Part shown: positions 56,587 through 64,000 of the stretch, piece after piece
Layout: the number at the start of each line of letters is the position of its first letter
Numbering within the stretch: the first letter of the stretch is position 1
NCBI GenBank assembly: GCA_042434945.1
Contig: CP170191.1
Location: 2,356,001-2,420,000 of the forward strand
Length of the DNA: 64,000 bases
Direction of reading: 5' to 3'
Source of the DNA: Escherichia hormaechei_A
Lineage (GTDB): Bacteria; Pseudomonadota; Gammaproteobacteria; Enterobacterales; Enterobacteriaceae
Notes under the pieces: generated by a model
Databases searched by the model: none
The model's input: the letters and a program-made list of their open reading frames with translations, nothing else
Told to the model about the DNA's origin: nothing
Program-made: the position numbers and the translations under genes

Positions 56587-58298
56587 TCCTGCCAGATGAC
56601 CCGGTTACGCCCGCGCTGTTTCGCCTCATACAGACGCGCATCGGCGGTGGATTGCAGATTTTCGAAGTGATAATTGCTCTTCTCCTGCGCGCCAGAGACG
56701 CCAAACGACGCACTTACGCGCAGGGTGGTACTTTTCTTAATCAGGATCTCTTTGCTGTCGATACGCTCGCGGATCTGCTCTGCGACTTCCGCCGCCTCTT
56801 CAAGCGTCATGCCCGGCAGCACCACACAGAACTCTTCGCCCCCGACGCGTCCGGCAATATCTTTAGTCCGGAGGGTGCTGGCAATCAGACCCGCGGCATG
56901 GGACAACACCTTATCACCCGCCTGATGCCCGAACCGATCATTGATGCTCTTGAAGCAATCAAGATCGATCTGAATGACCGAGAAAGGCAGCGACTGCTGT
57001 TCACACTGCTTCGCCAGCATTTTCGCCTGCTCGAACAGCGACCCACGATTATTCAGCCGGGTCAGAGGGTCGTGCCAGGCCTGCCATTGTAGCGAGTTCT
57101 GCATCGAATACATATTACTGACCATGCGCCGGATCACCAGCCATGAGATGAGCAGCATCGCGGTGAACAGCGCCCAAAGCAATGCCAGCACAATGCTGAT
57201 GCTGCCGAAATCACCGCGCACCCCTTCATCCAGGGTGTGCACGCGCAGGACGATGCCATCAAAATGGTCGAGACGCTCCCAGCTGACAAAACGACTCCCC
57301 AGGCGAATGCCGCCTTCGGAATCCGATTCTATCGCGTGCGCTATCTGCGCTAATTCGCGCGCGTCAAAATGATTAACGTCCGCAGCCGGTGATTCAGACG
57401 TTGCAAGCTGAGTAAGCCGACTGTCATACAGTTGGTATTCCCCTTCCGGGTTATCGCCCACGGCTTCCACCAGCAGGCGACGCAGGGTGGCAAAGGTGAA
57501 ATCCATCGCCACCACGCCATACCAGACGTGATTGTAATAAACCGGCACGCTGGCGGTGATCAGCGGCTTTTTGCCGACAAAGGTGGAAGGCGGCGAGATA
57601 AACCAGCGCACGGCACGCGCACGGTTTTCACGCTCGGACTGTTGGGTAAACCAGGGCTGAGTGACCAGATGGTAATAGCGCTGCACGATATCGCTGGAAT
57701 TTCCCGGCGTATCCGTTTCCAGAAAGAATCCGGCGCGAGAGACATAAATCACGCGCTCTTCGTTGCGGGAAGGGCTGGATGCCAGACGCAGCAAATACCC
57801 CACTTCAAGCGCGGCGGACAGTTCATTATCAAGGTACTCATCATCACGGTTCAGAAGGGTCGTCTTTTCAACGAAGGCATCCGAAACACCGTTGATCGGT
57901 AACGTGCGCTGTTTATCAACCGCAATTTGCCAGCTGGGGGACGTGCGCAAATGCACAAAACGCTTTACCGCATCATGCAGCACGCCAAACGCCAGCGGCG
58001 TTTCCAGCGCATCACGCATGCTGTGGCGAAAAAACAATATCTTATCGACGCTGAACTGAAGCTGTCTGTCCAGCGCACTGGCAACCGTTTCCAGATGGTT
58101 ACGCTGGCTGGAGATATAAGCATCTTCCAGTACCACAACTTCGCGCCAGGTCAGGAGGGTGGAAAAGATCAGGACAACGATAAAACAGAAGTTAACAATC
58201 AAACGGGGATTGCTGCGCTTATGCAGCCACTGCAAAAAAGATTGTTTTACAACAAAGGTATCGTGCTGCACACACACTCCCTGATTGTCGCTCACCAT
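56571..58298 (-). CDS. dgcQ: Diguanylate cyclase DgcQ (YedQ)
   Basis: 575 residues. Membrane helices near 36-52 (IVNFCFIVVLIFSTLLTWRE) and 370-390 (SIVLALLWALFTAMLLISWL) flank a periplasmic CHASE7-type sensor. The cytoplasmic GGDEF domain has an active GGEEF site (AGRVGGEEFCVVLPG); the inhibitory RxxD four residues upstream is not present, as the corresponding residues are R-T-K-D-I. It makes c-di-GMP and promotes cellulose/biofilm while restraining motility. Confidence 0.95.
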   Translation of the reverse strand: MVSDNQGVCVQHDTFVVKQSFLQWLHKRSNPRLIVNFCFIVVLIFSTLLTWREVVVLEDAYISSQRNHLETVASALDRQLQFSVDKILFFRHSMRDALETPLAFGVLHDAVKRFVHLRTSPSWQIAVDKQRTLPINGVSDAFVEKTTLLNRDDEYLDNELSAALEVGYLLRLASSPSRNEERVIYVSRAGFFLETDTPGNSSDIVQRYYHLVTQPWFTQQSERENRARAVRWFISPPSTFVGKKPLITASVPVYYNHVWYGVVAMDFTFATLRRLLVEAVGDNPEGEYQLYDSRLTQLATSESPAADVNHFDARELAQIAHAIESDSEGGIRLGSRFVSWERLDHFDGIVLRVHTLDEGVRGDFGSISIVLALLWALFTAMLLISWLVIRRMVSNMYSMQNSLQWQAWHDPLTRLNNRGSLFEQAKMLAKQCEQQSLPFSVIQIDLDCFKSINDRFGHQAGDKVLSHAAGLIASTLRTKDIAGRVGGEEFCVVLPGMTLEEAAEVAEQIRERIDSKEILIKKSTTLRVSASFGVSGAQEKSNYHFENLQSTADARLYEAKQRGRNRVIWQDHVKK

Positions 58299-58323
58299 CC
58301 GATATGATAAGTCTTCTGCCAGT

Positions 58324-58347
58324 AAAAACGCCCGGCAAGGCCGGGCG
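58324..58347 (-). terminator. Terminator of yodC (bidirectional hairpin)
   Basis: CGCCCGGC-AAGG-CCGGGCG-type hairpin, with five T on the minus strand. It lies 9 bp after the yodC stop and before dgcQ. Confidence 0.8.
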
Positions 58348-58355
58348 TTGTGTGA

Positions 58356-58538
58356 TTAAGCCTTGTCGCGTTTTTGCCTTTTATTAGCAGGCTGAAGCTC
58401 GTCTTCGCGAAAAGCCTCCCGCTTAATGCCGTATCCATCATGCCACCGACACTCCACCATTCCGCTGGAATACCCGGTGACGATCATACCTGGACCACCA
58501 TTTTTGGGCTTAACTTCATCACTGATCAAAAAGACCAT
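58356..58538 (-). CDS. yodC: YodC family protein (DUF2158)
   Basis: 60 residues. GGPGMIVTGYSSGMVECRWH followed by DGYGIKREAFREDEL is the DUF2158 core; the C-terminus is basic (PANKRQKRDKA). It is a small beta-barrel protein of unknown function. Confidence 0.92.
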   Translation of the reverse strand: MVFLISDEVKPKNGGPGMIVTGYSSGMVECRWHDGYGIKREAFREDELQPANKRQKRDKA

Positions 58539-58615
58539 ACCTGCCTCCTGTATCAGGGTGAAACGTTTTCAATTTAGACGAGGAATGGTCTTTTTGCATC
58601 CGGGGTCAGCAATAA

Positions 58616-59527
58616 TTAATGCGATTTCCCGCGTACTTTTTCAACCAGCTTAACAACGGCTACCACAATCAGACCGACGATAAAGCCCAGTACGAGGTTA
58701 AGCAGTGTGGGCAGAATTGCAGCAACTACCGCTCCCTGGCCTGACGCAAAATGTTCAATCATGTGATGCAGCGAAGCAACACCGTGCACGATAATTCCGC
58801 CACCGACCAGGAACATCGCCAGGGTTCCCACCACCGACAAGGTTTTCATCAGCCACGGCGCCAGCACCAGCAGGCTTTTCCCAATGCCGCGCGCAATTGC
58901 GCTGGATTTTTTTTCCAGCCAGAAGCCGATATCGTCCAGCTTGACGATCAGCCCGACCAGGCCATAAACCCCTATCGTCACGAGGATCGCAATGCCGGAC
59001 AGGATCAGCACCTGGTTCATCAGAGGGGCATCTGAGACGATACCCAGCGTAATCGCCACAATCTCGGCTGAGAGGATGAAGTCCGTGCGGATCGCGCCTT
59101 TGACCTTATCGCGTTCAAACGTTTTTGGATCCTGCGCGGCCAGCGCTTCCAGACGCTGCTGGCGCATTTCCGGGGTGTCTTTCTCTTTGCGTGCAGCGAA
59201 CATATGCAACACTTTTTCGGCACCCTCGAAGCACAGGAACGCCCCGCCAATCATCAGCAGGGGCGTAATGGCCCAGGGTATAAAGGCGCTAATCAGCAGC
59301 GCCAGCGGAACGAGGATCACCTTGTTAATAAAGGACCCTTTCGCAACGCCCCACACCACCGGCAACTCACGGTTCGCCCGCACGCCGCTGACCTGCTGCG
59401 CGTTAAGCGACAAATCATCTCCCAGTACCCCGGCGGTCTTTTTCGCCGCCAGTTTTCCCATAACCGAAATGTCATCCAGCAAGGTGGCGATGTCGTCCAG
59501 TAATGTTAATAAGCTACTTCCTGCCAA
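58616..59527 (-). CDS. yedI: Inner membrane protein YedI (DUF808)
   Basis: The best start is TTG at 59527 (read LAGSSLLTLLDDIATLLDD, equal to E. coli MAGSSLL...), with AAGGAAAGAGA upstream; 304 residues against 305 in E. coli. Several membrane helices are visible (VILVPLALLISAFIPWAITP, ILSGIAILVTIGVYGLVGLI, LPTLLNLVLGFIVGLIVVAV). Function unknown. An ATG 48 bp upstream gives a non-conserved extension. Confidence 0.92.
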   Translation of the reverse strand: MAGSSLLTLLDDIATLLDDISVMGKLAAKKTAGVLGDDLSLNAQQVSGVRANRELPVVWGVAKGSFINKVILVPLALLISAFIPWAITPLLMIGGAFLCFEGAEKVLHMFAARKEKDTPEMRQQRLEALAAQDPKTFERDKVKGAIRTDFILSAEIVAITLGIVSDAPLMNQVLILSGIAILVTIGVYGLVGLIVKLDDIGFWLEKKSSAIARGIGKSLLVLAPWLMKTLSVVGTLAMFLVGGGIIVHGVASLHHMIEHFASGQGAVVAAILPTLLNLVLGFIVGLIVVAVVKLVEKVRGKSH

Positions 59528-59705
59528 AATCTCTTTCCTTCTTTTTTTGCTAATTAAGTGAATAGTATGGAACAAAACTCACCGCCCGGAAACTGGCACC
59601 TCGCGTCAACAAAAATTTCACATCAACAACACAATTAAAGCACTCGCCAGGCTGATAGTTTTGGCGTTAACTATGAGCGAACTTTTTATTTCGTCGTGAG
59701 GGACT

Positions 59706-60626
59706 ATGCGTTTCCGGCATTTATTACCGCTCATTGGAGCACTCTTTTCCCTGTATATCATCTGGGGGTCCACCTATTTTGTCATTCGTATAGGCGTGGA
59801 AAGCTGGCCCCCGCTGATGATGGCCGGTATTCGTTTCCTTACGGCCGGCGTGCTGCTGATGGCGTTTTTATTGCTGCGCGGCCACAGACTACCGCCGCTG
59901 CGTCCCCTGCTTAACGCCGCCCTGATTGGCCTGCTGCTGCTGGCGGTGGGCAATGGCGCGGTAACCGTCGCCGAACACCAGAACGTGCCGTCGGGCATCG
60001 CCGCAGTGGTCGTCGCAACCGTGCCGCTGTTTACGCTCTGCTTTAGTCGCCTCTTCGGGATCCGCACCCGTAAGCTCGAATGGCTGGGCATCGCGATTGG
60101 GCTTGTGGGTATCATCCTGCTGAACAGCGGCGGTAACCTGAGCGGGAACCCCTGGGCTGCCGTTCTGATCATGATCGGCTCCATGAGCTGGGCCTTCGGC
60201 TCGGTCTACGGTTCACGCATCGAGCTGCCCTCCGGGATGATGGCGGGTGCGATTGAGATGCTGGCGGCAGGCGTGGTGTTAATGATCGCGTCGATGATTG
60301 CAGGTGAAAAACTGACGGCGCTCCCTTCCCTTTCAGGCTTCCTTGCGGTCGGCTATCTGGCGCTGTTTGGTTCGATTATCGCCATCAACGCTTATATGTA
60401 TTTAATCCGTAATGTCAGTCCGGCTCTCGCCACCAGCTACGCCTACGTTAACCCGGTGGTCGCGGTCTTGCTGGGTACGGGACTGGGCGGAGAGACGCTG
60501 TCGAAGATTGAATGGCTGGCGCTCGGCGTAATTGTCTTCGCGGTGGTACTGGTCACGTTGGGAAAATATCTCTTCCCGGCAAAACCCGTAGTTGCGCCAG
60601 TTATGCAGGACGCATCAAGCGAGTAA
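59706..60626 (+). CDS. yedA: EamA/DMT-family transporter YedA
   Basis: 306 residues, ten predicted membrane helices in two EamA repeats. LYIIWGSTYFVIRIGVESWP and AVGNGAVTVAEHQNVPSGIA in repeat 1, MIGSMSWAFGSVYGSRIELP at the start of repeat 2. A metabolite exporter of unknown substrate. It is convergent with vsr and overlaps its end by 12 bp. Confidence 0.94.
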   Translation: MRFRHLLPLIGALFSLYIIWGSTYFVIRIGVESWPPLMMAGIRFLTAGVLLMAFLLLRGHRLPPLRPLLNAALIGLLLLAVGNGAVTVAEHQNVPSGIAAVVVATVPLFTLCFSRLFGIRTRKLEWLGIAIGLVGIILLNSGGNLSGNPWAAVLIMIGSMSWAFGSVYGSRIELPSGMMAGAIEMLAAGVVLMIASMIAGEKLTALPSLSGFLAVGYLALFGSIIAINAYMYLIRNVSPALATSYAYVNPVVAVLLGTGLGGETLSKIEWLALGVIVFAVVLVTLGKYLFPAKPVVAPVMQDASSE

Positions 60627-61085
60627 ATGAATCCCCTGCGTGTCGATCTGCGCGCTGGCACCTTCGCCGCAGATCCACTCTTCCAGACGCTCGGTAAGCG
60701 CTTCATCCGTCAGCTTCTCGCGCCCACGTAATGCACACTCCCAGACAATCAGTACGCGCCAGCCGAGTTCCTGCAAACGACTGATATCGCGGCGATCGCG
60801 TTCAACATTTTTACCTATCTTCTCCAGCCAGAACTCGGTTCGAGTCGCAGGCACTTTAAACAGATAGCAGTGATGATGATGCCAGAAGCAGCCATGGGTA
60901 AATATCACGCAGCGATATTCATCAACGACAAAATCCGGGCGACCGGGCAGACTGGCGTCCTGAACGCGAAACGCCAGGCCCTGCCCGGTTAACAGACTGG
61001 CGAGGCGCTTCTCAATCGCCGTATCACGCGTGGCAATCGCGCGCATATTTTTGCTGCGAGTGGCCTTATCGTGAACGTCGGCCAT
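60615..61085 (-). CDS. vsr: Very-short-patch repair endonuclease Vsr
   Basis: ATG at 61085 (MADVHDKATRSKNMRAIATR); 156 residues. Zinc and active-site motifs are intact: LPGRPDFVVDEYRCVIFTHG (catalytic Asp) and CFWHHHHCYLFKVP. It nicks T:G mismatches arising from deamination of Dcm-methylated cytosine. It overlaps the dcm 3' end by 20 bp, as in E. coli. Confidence 0.96.
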   Translation of the reverse strand: MADVHDKATRSKNMRAIATRDTAIEKRLASLLTGQGLAFRVQDASLPGRPDFVVDEYRCVIFTHGCFWHHHHCYLFKVPATRTEFWLEKIGKNVERDRRDISRLQELGWRVLIVWECALRGREKLTDEALTERLEEWICGEGASAQIDTQGIHLLA

Positions 61086-62499
61086 GTTGTGCCTCTTGCT
61101 GACGCAACGCCACCGCCTGTTTGATTTTTGGCTCAAGCAGTTTTGCCACCGCGGCAAAGACCGGCACGACCACCGAGTTACCGAACTGGCGATAGGCCTG
61201 AGTGTCCGAAACCGGAATGCGGAATTTCGCTTCTCCCGGCGCTTCAAAACCCATTAAGCGCGCGCATTCCCGAGGCGTTAACCGACGTGGACGATGTTGC
61301 TGATTCTGCGGATCGTCAAAGTCTTTCTCACCTTTGGCCATATCCCAGCCGCGATCGATTAAAATTTCCGCGCCATCTTTGTAATAACGCGCAGACAGCG
61401 TACGCGTGACGCTTTGCGGATTGTTCGGATAAACCATTCCATAACCGAAGCCGTTACCGCGCGCCTGATGTTTTTTCGCATAACGATAGAGGTACTTCCA
61501 CAGCACCGGCGTCAGGATATATTTCGCCTCGACCATCGGGTCCAGCAGCTGCGCCAGCGTCACTCGCTGTGCAGGGAAACATTCGCTGATATCACGCAGA
61601 GTAAAATCGGCTTTCAGATTCAGATCGCGACGAAAACCCACCAGCACGATGCGTTCACGGTGCTGCGGCAGGAAATGTTTGCCGTCGATGATTTTCGGAT
61701 CGTCCGGCCCGTTATCTTCTGCATCAGCCACGTCATAGCCCAGTTCGTCCAGCGTCTGCATGATGATGCGGAACGTTTTACCCTGGTCGTGACTTTTCAG
61801 GTTTTTGACGTTTTCGAGCACAAACATCGCCGGACGACGCACGTCGATAATGCGCACCACATCAAAGAACAGCGTGCCCTGGGTATCGCAGGCAAAACCG
61901 TGCGCCCGCCCGAGCGAGTTCTTTTTCGATACGCCAGCCAGCGAAAATGGCTGACAAGGGAAACCGGCCAGCAGCACATCGTGCGCCGGAATGGTATTGC
62001 GAATGTGTTCGGCGGCCTCTTCATCGCTGACGCCAGTTTTGTGGCTCAGCGTGACATCCCGAATATCCGCGTTGAACTGGTGCGCGTCGGGATCGCAATA
62101 CCAGTTGGCTTTATAGGTACGGACGGCATGTTTGTTCCATTCACTGGTGAATACACACTGCCCGCCAATAGCTTCAAAGCCATGGCGAATGCCGCCGATA
62201 CCGGCAAAGAGATCGATAAAGCGAAAGGCATAATTTGGATGCGCAGCAGGAGGACGCGGCAGCAAATTTTGCAGATAGCGGAACTCACCGTCGCTCAGGC
62301 GGTGCCCTGCCCTGTCGCTTATCAGCAGCCGCTTGAGTATCGCCGGGCTCCAGTGGCTCTCGCCATGGGCCACCAGCTGGTTTGCCAGCGTTTTAGCATC
62401 ATACATTTCCAGCAGCTGACGCATGAGTGCCTGCACGGCTGCCGTTGATTTCTCAACCCGCTCAGGCGCGGGCACAGTCACTGATCGATTTTCCTGCAT
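61066..62499 (-). CDS. dcm: DNA-cytosine methyltransferase Dcm
   Basis: ATG at 62499 (MQENRSVTVPAPERVEKSTA); 477 residues. C5-methylase motifs in order: RFIDLFAGIGGIRHGFEAIG (I), GFPCQPFSLAGVSKK (IV, catalytic Cys), MFVLENVKNLKSHDQG (VI), HFLPQHRERIVLVGFRRDLN (VIII) and YRQFGNSVVVPVF (X). It methylates CCWGG. The N-terminal ~100 residues diverge from E. coli whereas the remainder seems almost identical to it. Confidence 0.96.
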   Translation of the reverse strand: MQENRSVTVPAPERVEKSTAAVQALMRQLLEMYDAKTLANQLVAHGESHWSPAILKRLLISDRAGHRLSDGEFRYLQNLLPRPPAAHPNYAFRFIDLFAGIGGIRHGFEAIGGQCVFTSEWNKHAVRTYKANWYCDPDAHQFNADIRDVTLSHKTGVSDEEAAEHIRNTIPAHDVLLAGFPCQPFSLAGVSKKNSLGRAHGFACDTQGTLFFDVVRIIDVRRPAMFVLENVKNLKSHDQGKTFRIIMQTLDELGYDVADAEDNGPDDPKIIDGKHFLPQHRERIVLVGFRRDLNLKADFTLRDISECFPAQRVTLAQLLDPMVEAKYILTPVLWKYLYRYAKKHQARGNGFGYGMVYPNNPQSVTRTLSARYYKDGAEILIDRGWDMAKGEKDFDDPQNQQHRPRRLTPRECARLMGFEAPGEAKFRIPVSDTQAYRQFGNSVVVPVFAAVAKLLEPKIKQAVALRQQEAQHGRRSR

Positions 62500-62542
62500 T
62501 CTCTTAACCGGACAATAAAGACAGAAAACAGAGTACCACAGT

Positions 62543-63244
62543 TCAGGATCGCACACTGCGACGGAAATGGGTCAATATCTGGCTGTCGGTTCCGAGGTAA
62601 TCGCCCTGTAATTCGGCACTCAGCTTCGCCATAAACTGGATCAGAAAATCGGCATTGTGACGCGCAAGTTCGCGACCCCGCGCGGTTTGCATGGTGCCAG
62701 GCAGGCGCAGGAGTTTGGTCTGAAAGTGGTCGAGCGCGAAGGCTTTATCATCCAGCGCTCGTGTTCCGGCGAACGGGTCGTTGGCATCAAACAGCGCGGC
62801 GCCCAGCGCACCGGAGACGGCAAAGACGCGCGCCAGGCCGATAGCGCCTAACGCCTCCAGCCGGTCGGCATCCTGCACAATTTTGGCCTCCAGGCTTTGC
62901 GGCGCGATACCGGCACTGAAGCTGTGCGCTTCAATAGCATGCTCAACGGCTGCATAACGATCCGGCGGAAAATCAGGAAAGTCGCGACTGAGGATCTCGC
63001 GCGTTTTTCGCGCTGCCAGCCGCGAGGAGTGGCTACGTTCCGGGTGATTTTTCGGCAGGCTGACAATGTCATGGAAGTAGCATGCGGTCAGCACAACCAG
63101 CGGATCGCTATCCTCGTCAGCCATAATACCCTGCGCCGTCATCCAGACGCGGTGAAAATGGGCGATATCGTGCGCCGCATCATCAGTAAAATGATTTTCG
63201 TCGAGCCAGCGCTCAAAACGGTGTTGCCACTGCGCAAGTTCCAT
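62543..63244 (-). CDS. yedJ: HD-domain hydrolase YedJ
   Basis: Start taken at the ATG at 63244 (MELAQWQHRFERWLDENHFT); 233 residues, near the E. coli length of 231. The HD metal site is DAAHDIAHFHRVW ... LTACYFHDIVSLPKNHPE and IVQDADRLEALGAIGLARVF. A putative phosphohydrolase of unknown substrate. Confidence 0.92.
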   Translation of the reverse strand: MELAQWQHRFERWLDENHFTDDAAHDIAHFHRVWMTAQGIMADEDSDPLVVLTACYFHDIVSLPKNHPERSHSSRLAARKTREILSRDFPDFPPDRYAAVEHAIEAHSFSAGIAPQSLEAKIVQDADRLEALGAIGLARVFAVSGALGAALFDANDPFAGTRALDDKAFALDHFQTKLLRLPGTMQTARGRELARHNADFLIQFMAKLSAELQGDYLGTDSQILTHFRRSVRS

Positions 63245-63286
63245 CATCCTGTCCTGTTGCTCAAAAGTGAGTGAATTATAATACAC

Positions 63287-63528
63287 CCGAATTAAAATCC
63301 TTTATAAATAGAATTACGAAATACTTAATAATAATTACCCGCTATATTTTCAATGAATTAATTCATATGAAAAATAAAGAGATAAAAAGAAATATTTTGT
63401 AATATTTTTACCACTTTAATTACATTTATTTTTGAACCTAAATAATAATCCATAGAATAGTATCAGCCATGTAGTTACGGAGGGTAATTACATATATTCA
63501 GACAATTTATATTTAAAGGGAATATATA
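63287..63528 (+). promoter_or_regulatory. A+T-rich upstream region of the porin gene
   Basis: 242 bp without a gene, very A+T-rich, with AAAGGGAATATATA just before the porin ATG. Porin genes of this class are usually controlled by OmpR, but I cannot place its sites with confidence. Confidence 0.4.
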
Positions 63529-64000
63529 ATGAAAAGAAAAGTTCTGGCAATTCTCGTACCCGCGTTATTAATGGCTGGCGCAGTAAATGCGGCGGAAATG
63601 TATAACAAGAATGGCAACAAAGTTGACCTGTACGGTAAGGTTGATGCGCGTCATACCTTCTCCGACAACCCAGGCGATGACGGCGATGAAACCTATGTAC
63701 AGGTGGGTTTCAAAGGCGAAACGCAGATCACGAACGACCTGACAGGCTATGGCCAGTGGGAATATAAAACCTACGCTAACGACACCGAAGGCGCAGGGGA
63801 TAAATCTTTCAACCGTCTGGCATTCGCTGGCCTGAAATATGGCGACTACGGCTCATTTGATTACGGCCGTAATTACGGCGTCGTGTATGACGTTGAAGCC
63901 TGGACCGATATGCTGCCGGTATTTGGTGGAGATTCTTACACCTGGACGGATAACTATATGGTTGGCCGTACTAACGGTGTGGCGACCTACCGTAACAATG
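63529..64000 (+). CDS. OmpC-family porin, 3' end outside window (yedS/ompS position)
   Basis: 157 codons are visible. A signal peptide MKRKVLAILVPALLMAGAVN ends in AxA (VNA-AEMYNK), followed by the first strands of a general porin (GNKVDLYGKVDARHTFSDNP) and loop-3 onset (GRNYGVVYDVEAWTDMLPVF). It is an outer-membrane trimeric channel. In E. coli the porin gene beside yedJ is yedS; Salmonella ompS1 is similar. The name cannot be fixed from the partial sequence. Confidence 0.9.
   Translation, partial: MKRKVLAILVPALLMAGAVNAAEMYNKNGNKVDLYGKVDARHTFSDNPGDDGDETYVQVGFKGETQITNDLTGYGQWEYKTYANDTEGAGDKSFNRLAFAGLKYGDYGSFDYGRNYGVVYDVEAWTDMLPVFGGDSYTWTDNYMVGRTNGVATYRNN

Noticed and set aside
61414..62448. 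344-codon plus-strand reading frame over dcm
   Set aside because: Antisense to the conserved methyltransferase; no ribosome site or domain.
1..64000. Insertion sequences or transposons
   Set aside because: No transposase-like protein or paired terminal inverted repeats were seen.

Overview
The window is enterobacterial chromosome and falls into two parts. Positions 1 to about 42,830 are the right-hand part of a lambdoid siphophage prophage whose left end lies outside the window. Positions 42,830 to 64,000 are host core genome in the gene order of the E. coli fliE-to-yedS region: fliE, fliFGHIJKLMNOPQR, rcsA, dsrB, yodD, the DsrA sRNA, yedP, dgcQ, yodC, yedI, yedA, vsr, dcm, yedJ and a porin gene. 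Several host proteins (FliK, FliL, YedP, DgcQ, YedI) diverge clearly from the E. coli sequences I remember, which suggests an Enterobacter- or Citrobacter-like member of the Enterobacteriaceae. FliG, FliJ, FliM, RcsA, DsrB, YodD and the C-terminal two thirds of Dcm look almost identical to E. coli, so the host segment appears mosaic.

Prophage layout. The immunity region lies at 32.8-34.35 kb. A LexA/CI-type repressor (plus strand) faces YdaS-like and YdaT-like genes (minus strand) that occupy the cro and cII positions. One cluster of three palindromic operators lies between repressor and ydaS, and a second cluster lies about 1.4 kb away at pL. Leftward of the repressor (minus strand) come YdaT, a GIY-YIG/T5orf172 protein, replication genes O and P with iterons inside O, accessory Ea22/DUF551 genes, a nin-like block (NinB, NinE, NinG), a phage-82-type Q antiterminator, the late promoter pR', a lysis cassette (pinholin, SAR endolysin, a tiny membrane ORF, Rz, Rz1), a Rha-type regulator, terminase, portal, MuF-like protein, protease-scaffold, capsid, head-tail connectors and a long-tail operon ending in a tip protein and a truncated tailspike. 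Rightward of the repressor come a lysogenic unknown gene, pL with a roughly 480-nt leader ended by a strong terminator, small early genes, Red recombination genes bet and exo, an orphan DNA methyltransferase, more small genes, excisionase and integrase. The integrase ends 26 bp before the fliE stop codon.

Cargo. Several genes break the late-operon pattern. A 171-residue membrane protein between scaffold and head genes has its own near-consensus promoter and its own terminator. A two-gene plus-strand cassette beside the small terminase encodes a membrane protein ending in, and a soluble protein beginning with, the same G-D-N-S-S-x-I-Q motif, reminiscent of bacterial amyloid-signalling pairs. 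This cassette is the best candidate for an undescribed system in the window. A further plus-strand small gene and the gene behind the repressor are also probable lysogenic cargo.

Host layout. The flagellar operon encodes the MS ring, C ring, export ATPase complex, hook-length control and export gate. Its fliO and the extreme 5' end of fliP carry about six single-base indels within roughly 310 bp, which is either sequence error or local gene decay. rcsA, dsrB, yodD and the divergent DsrA sRNA follow, with RcsAB-box-like sites upstream of rcsA. The window ends inside an OmpC-family porin gene.
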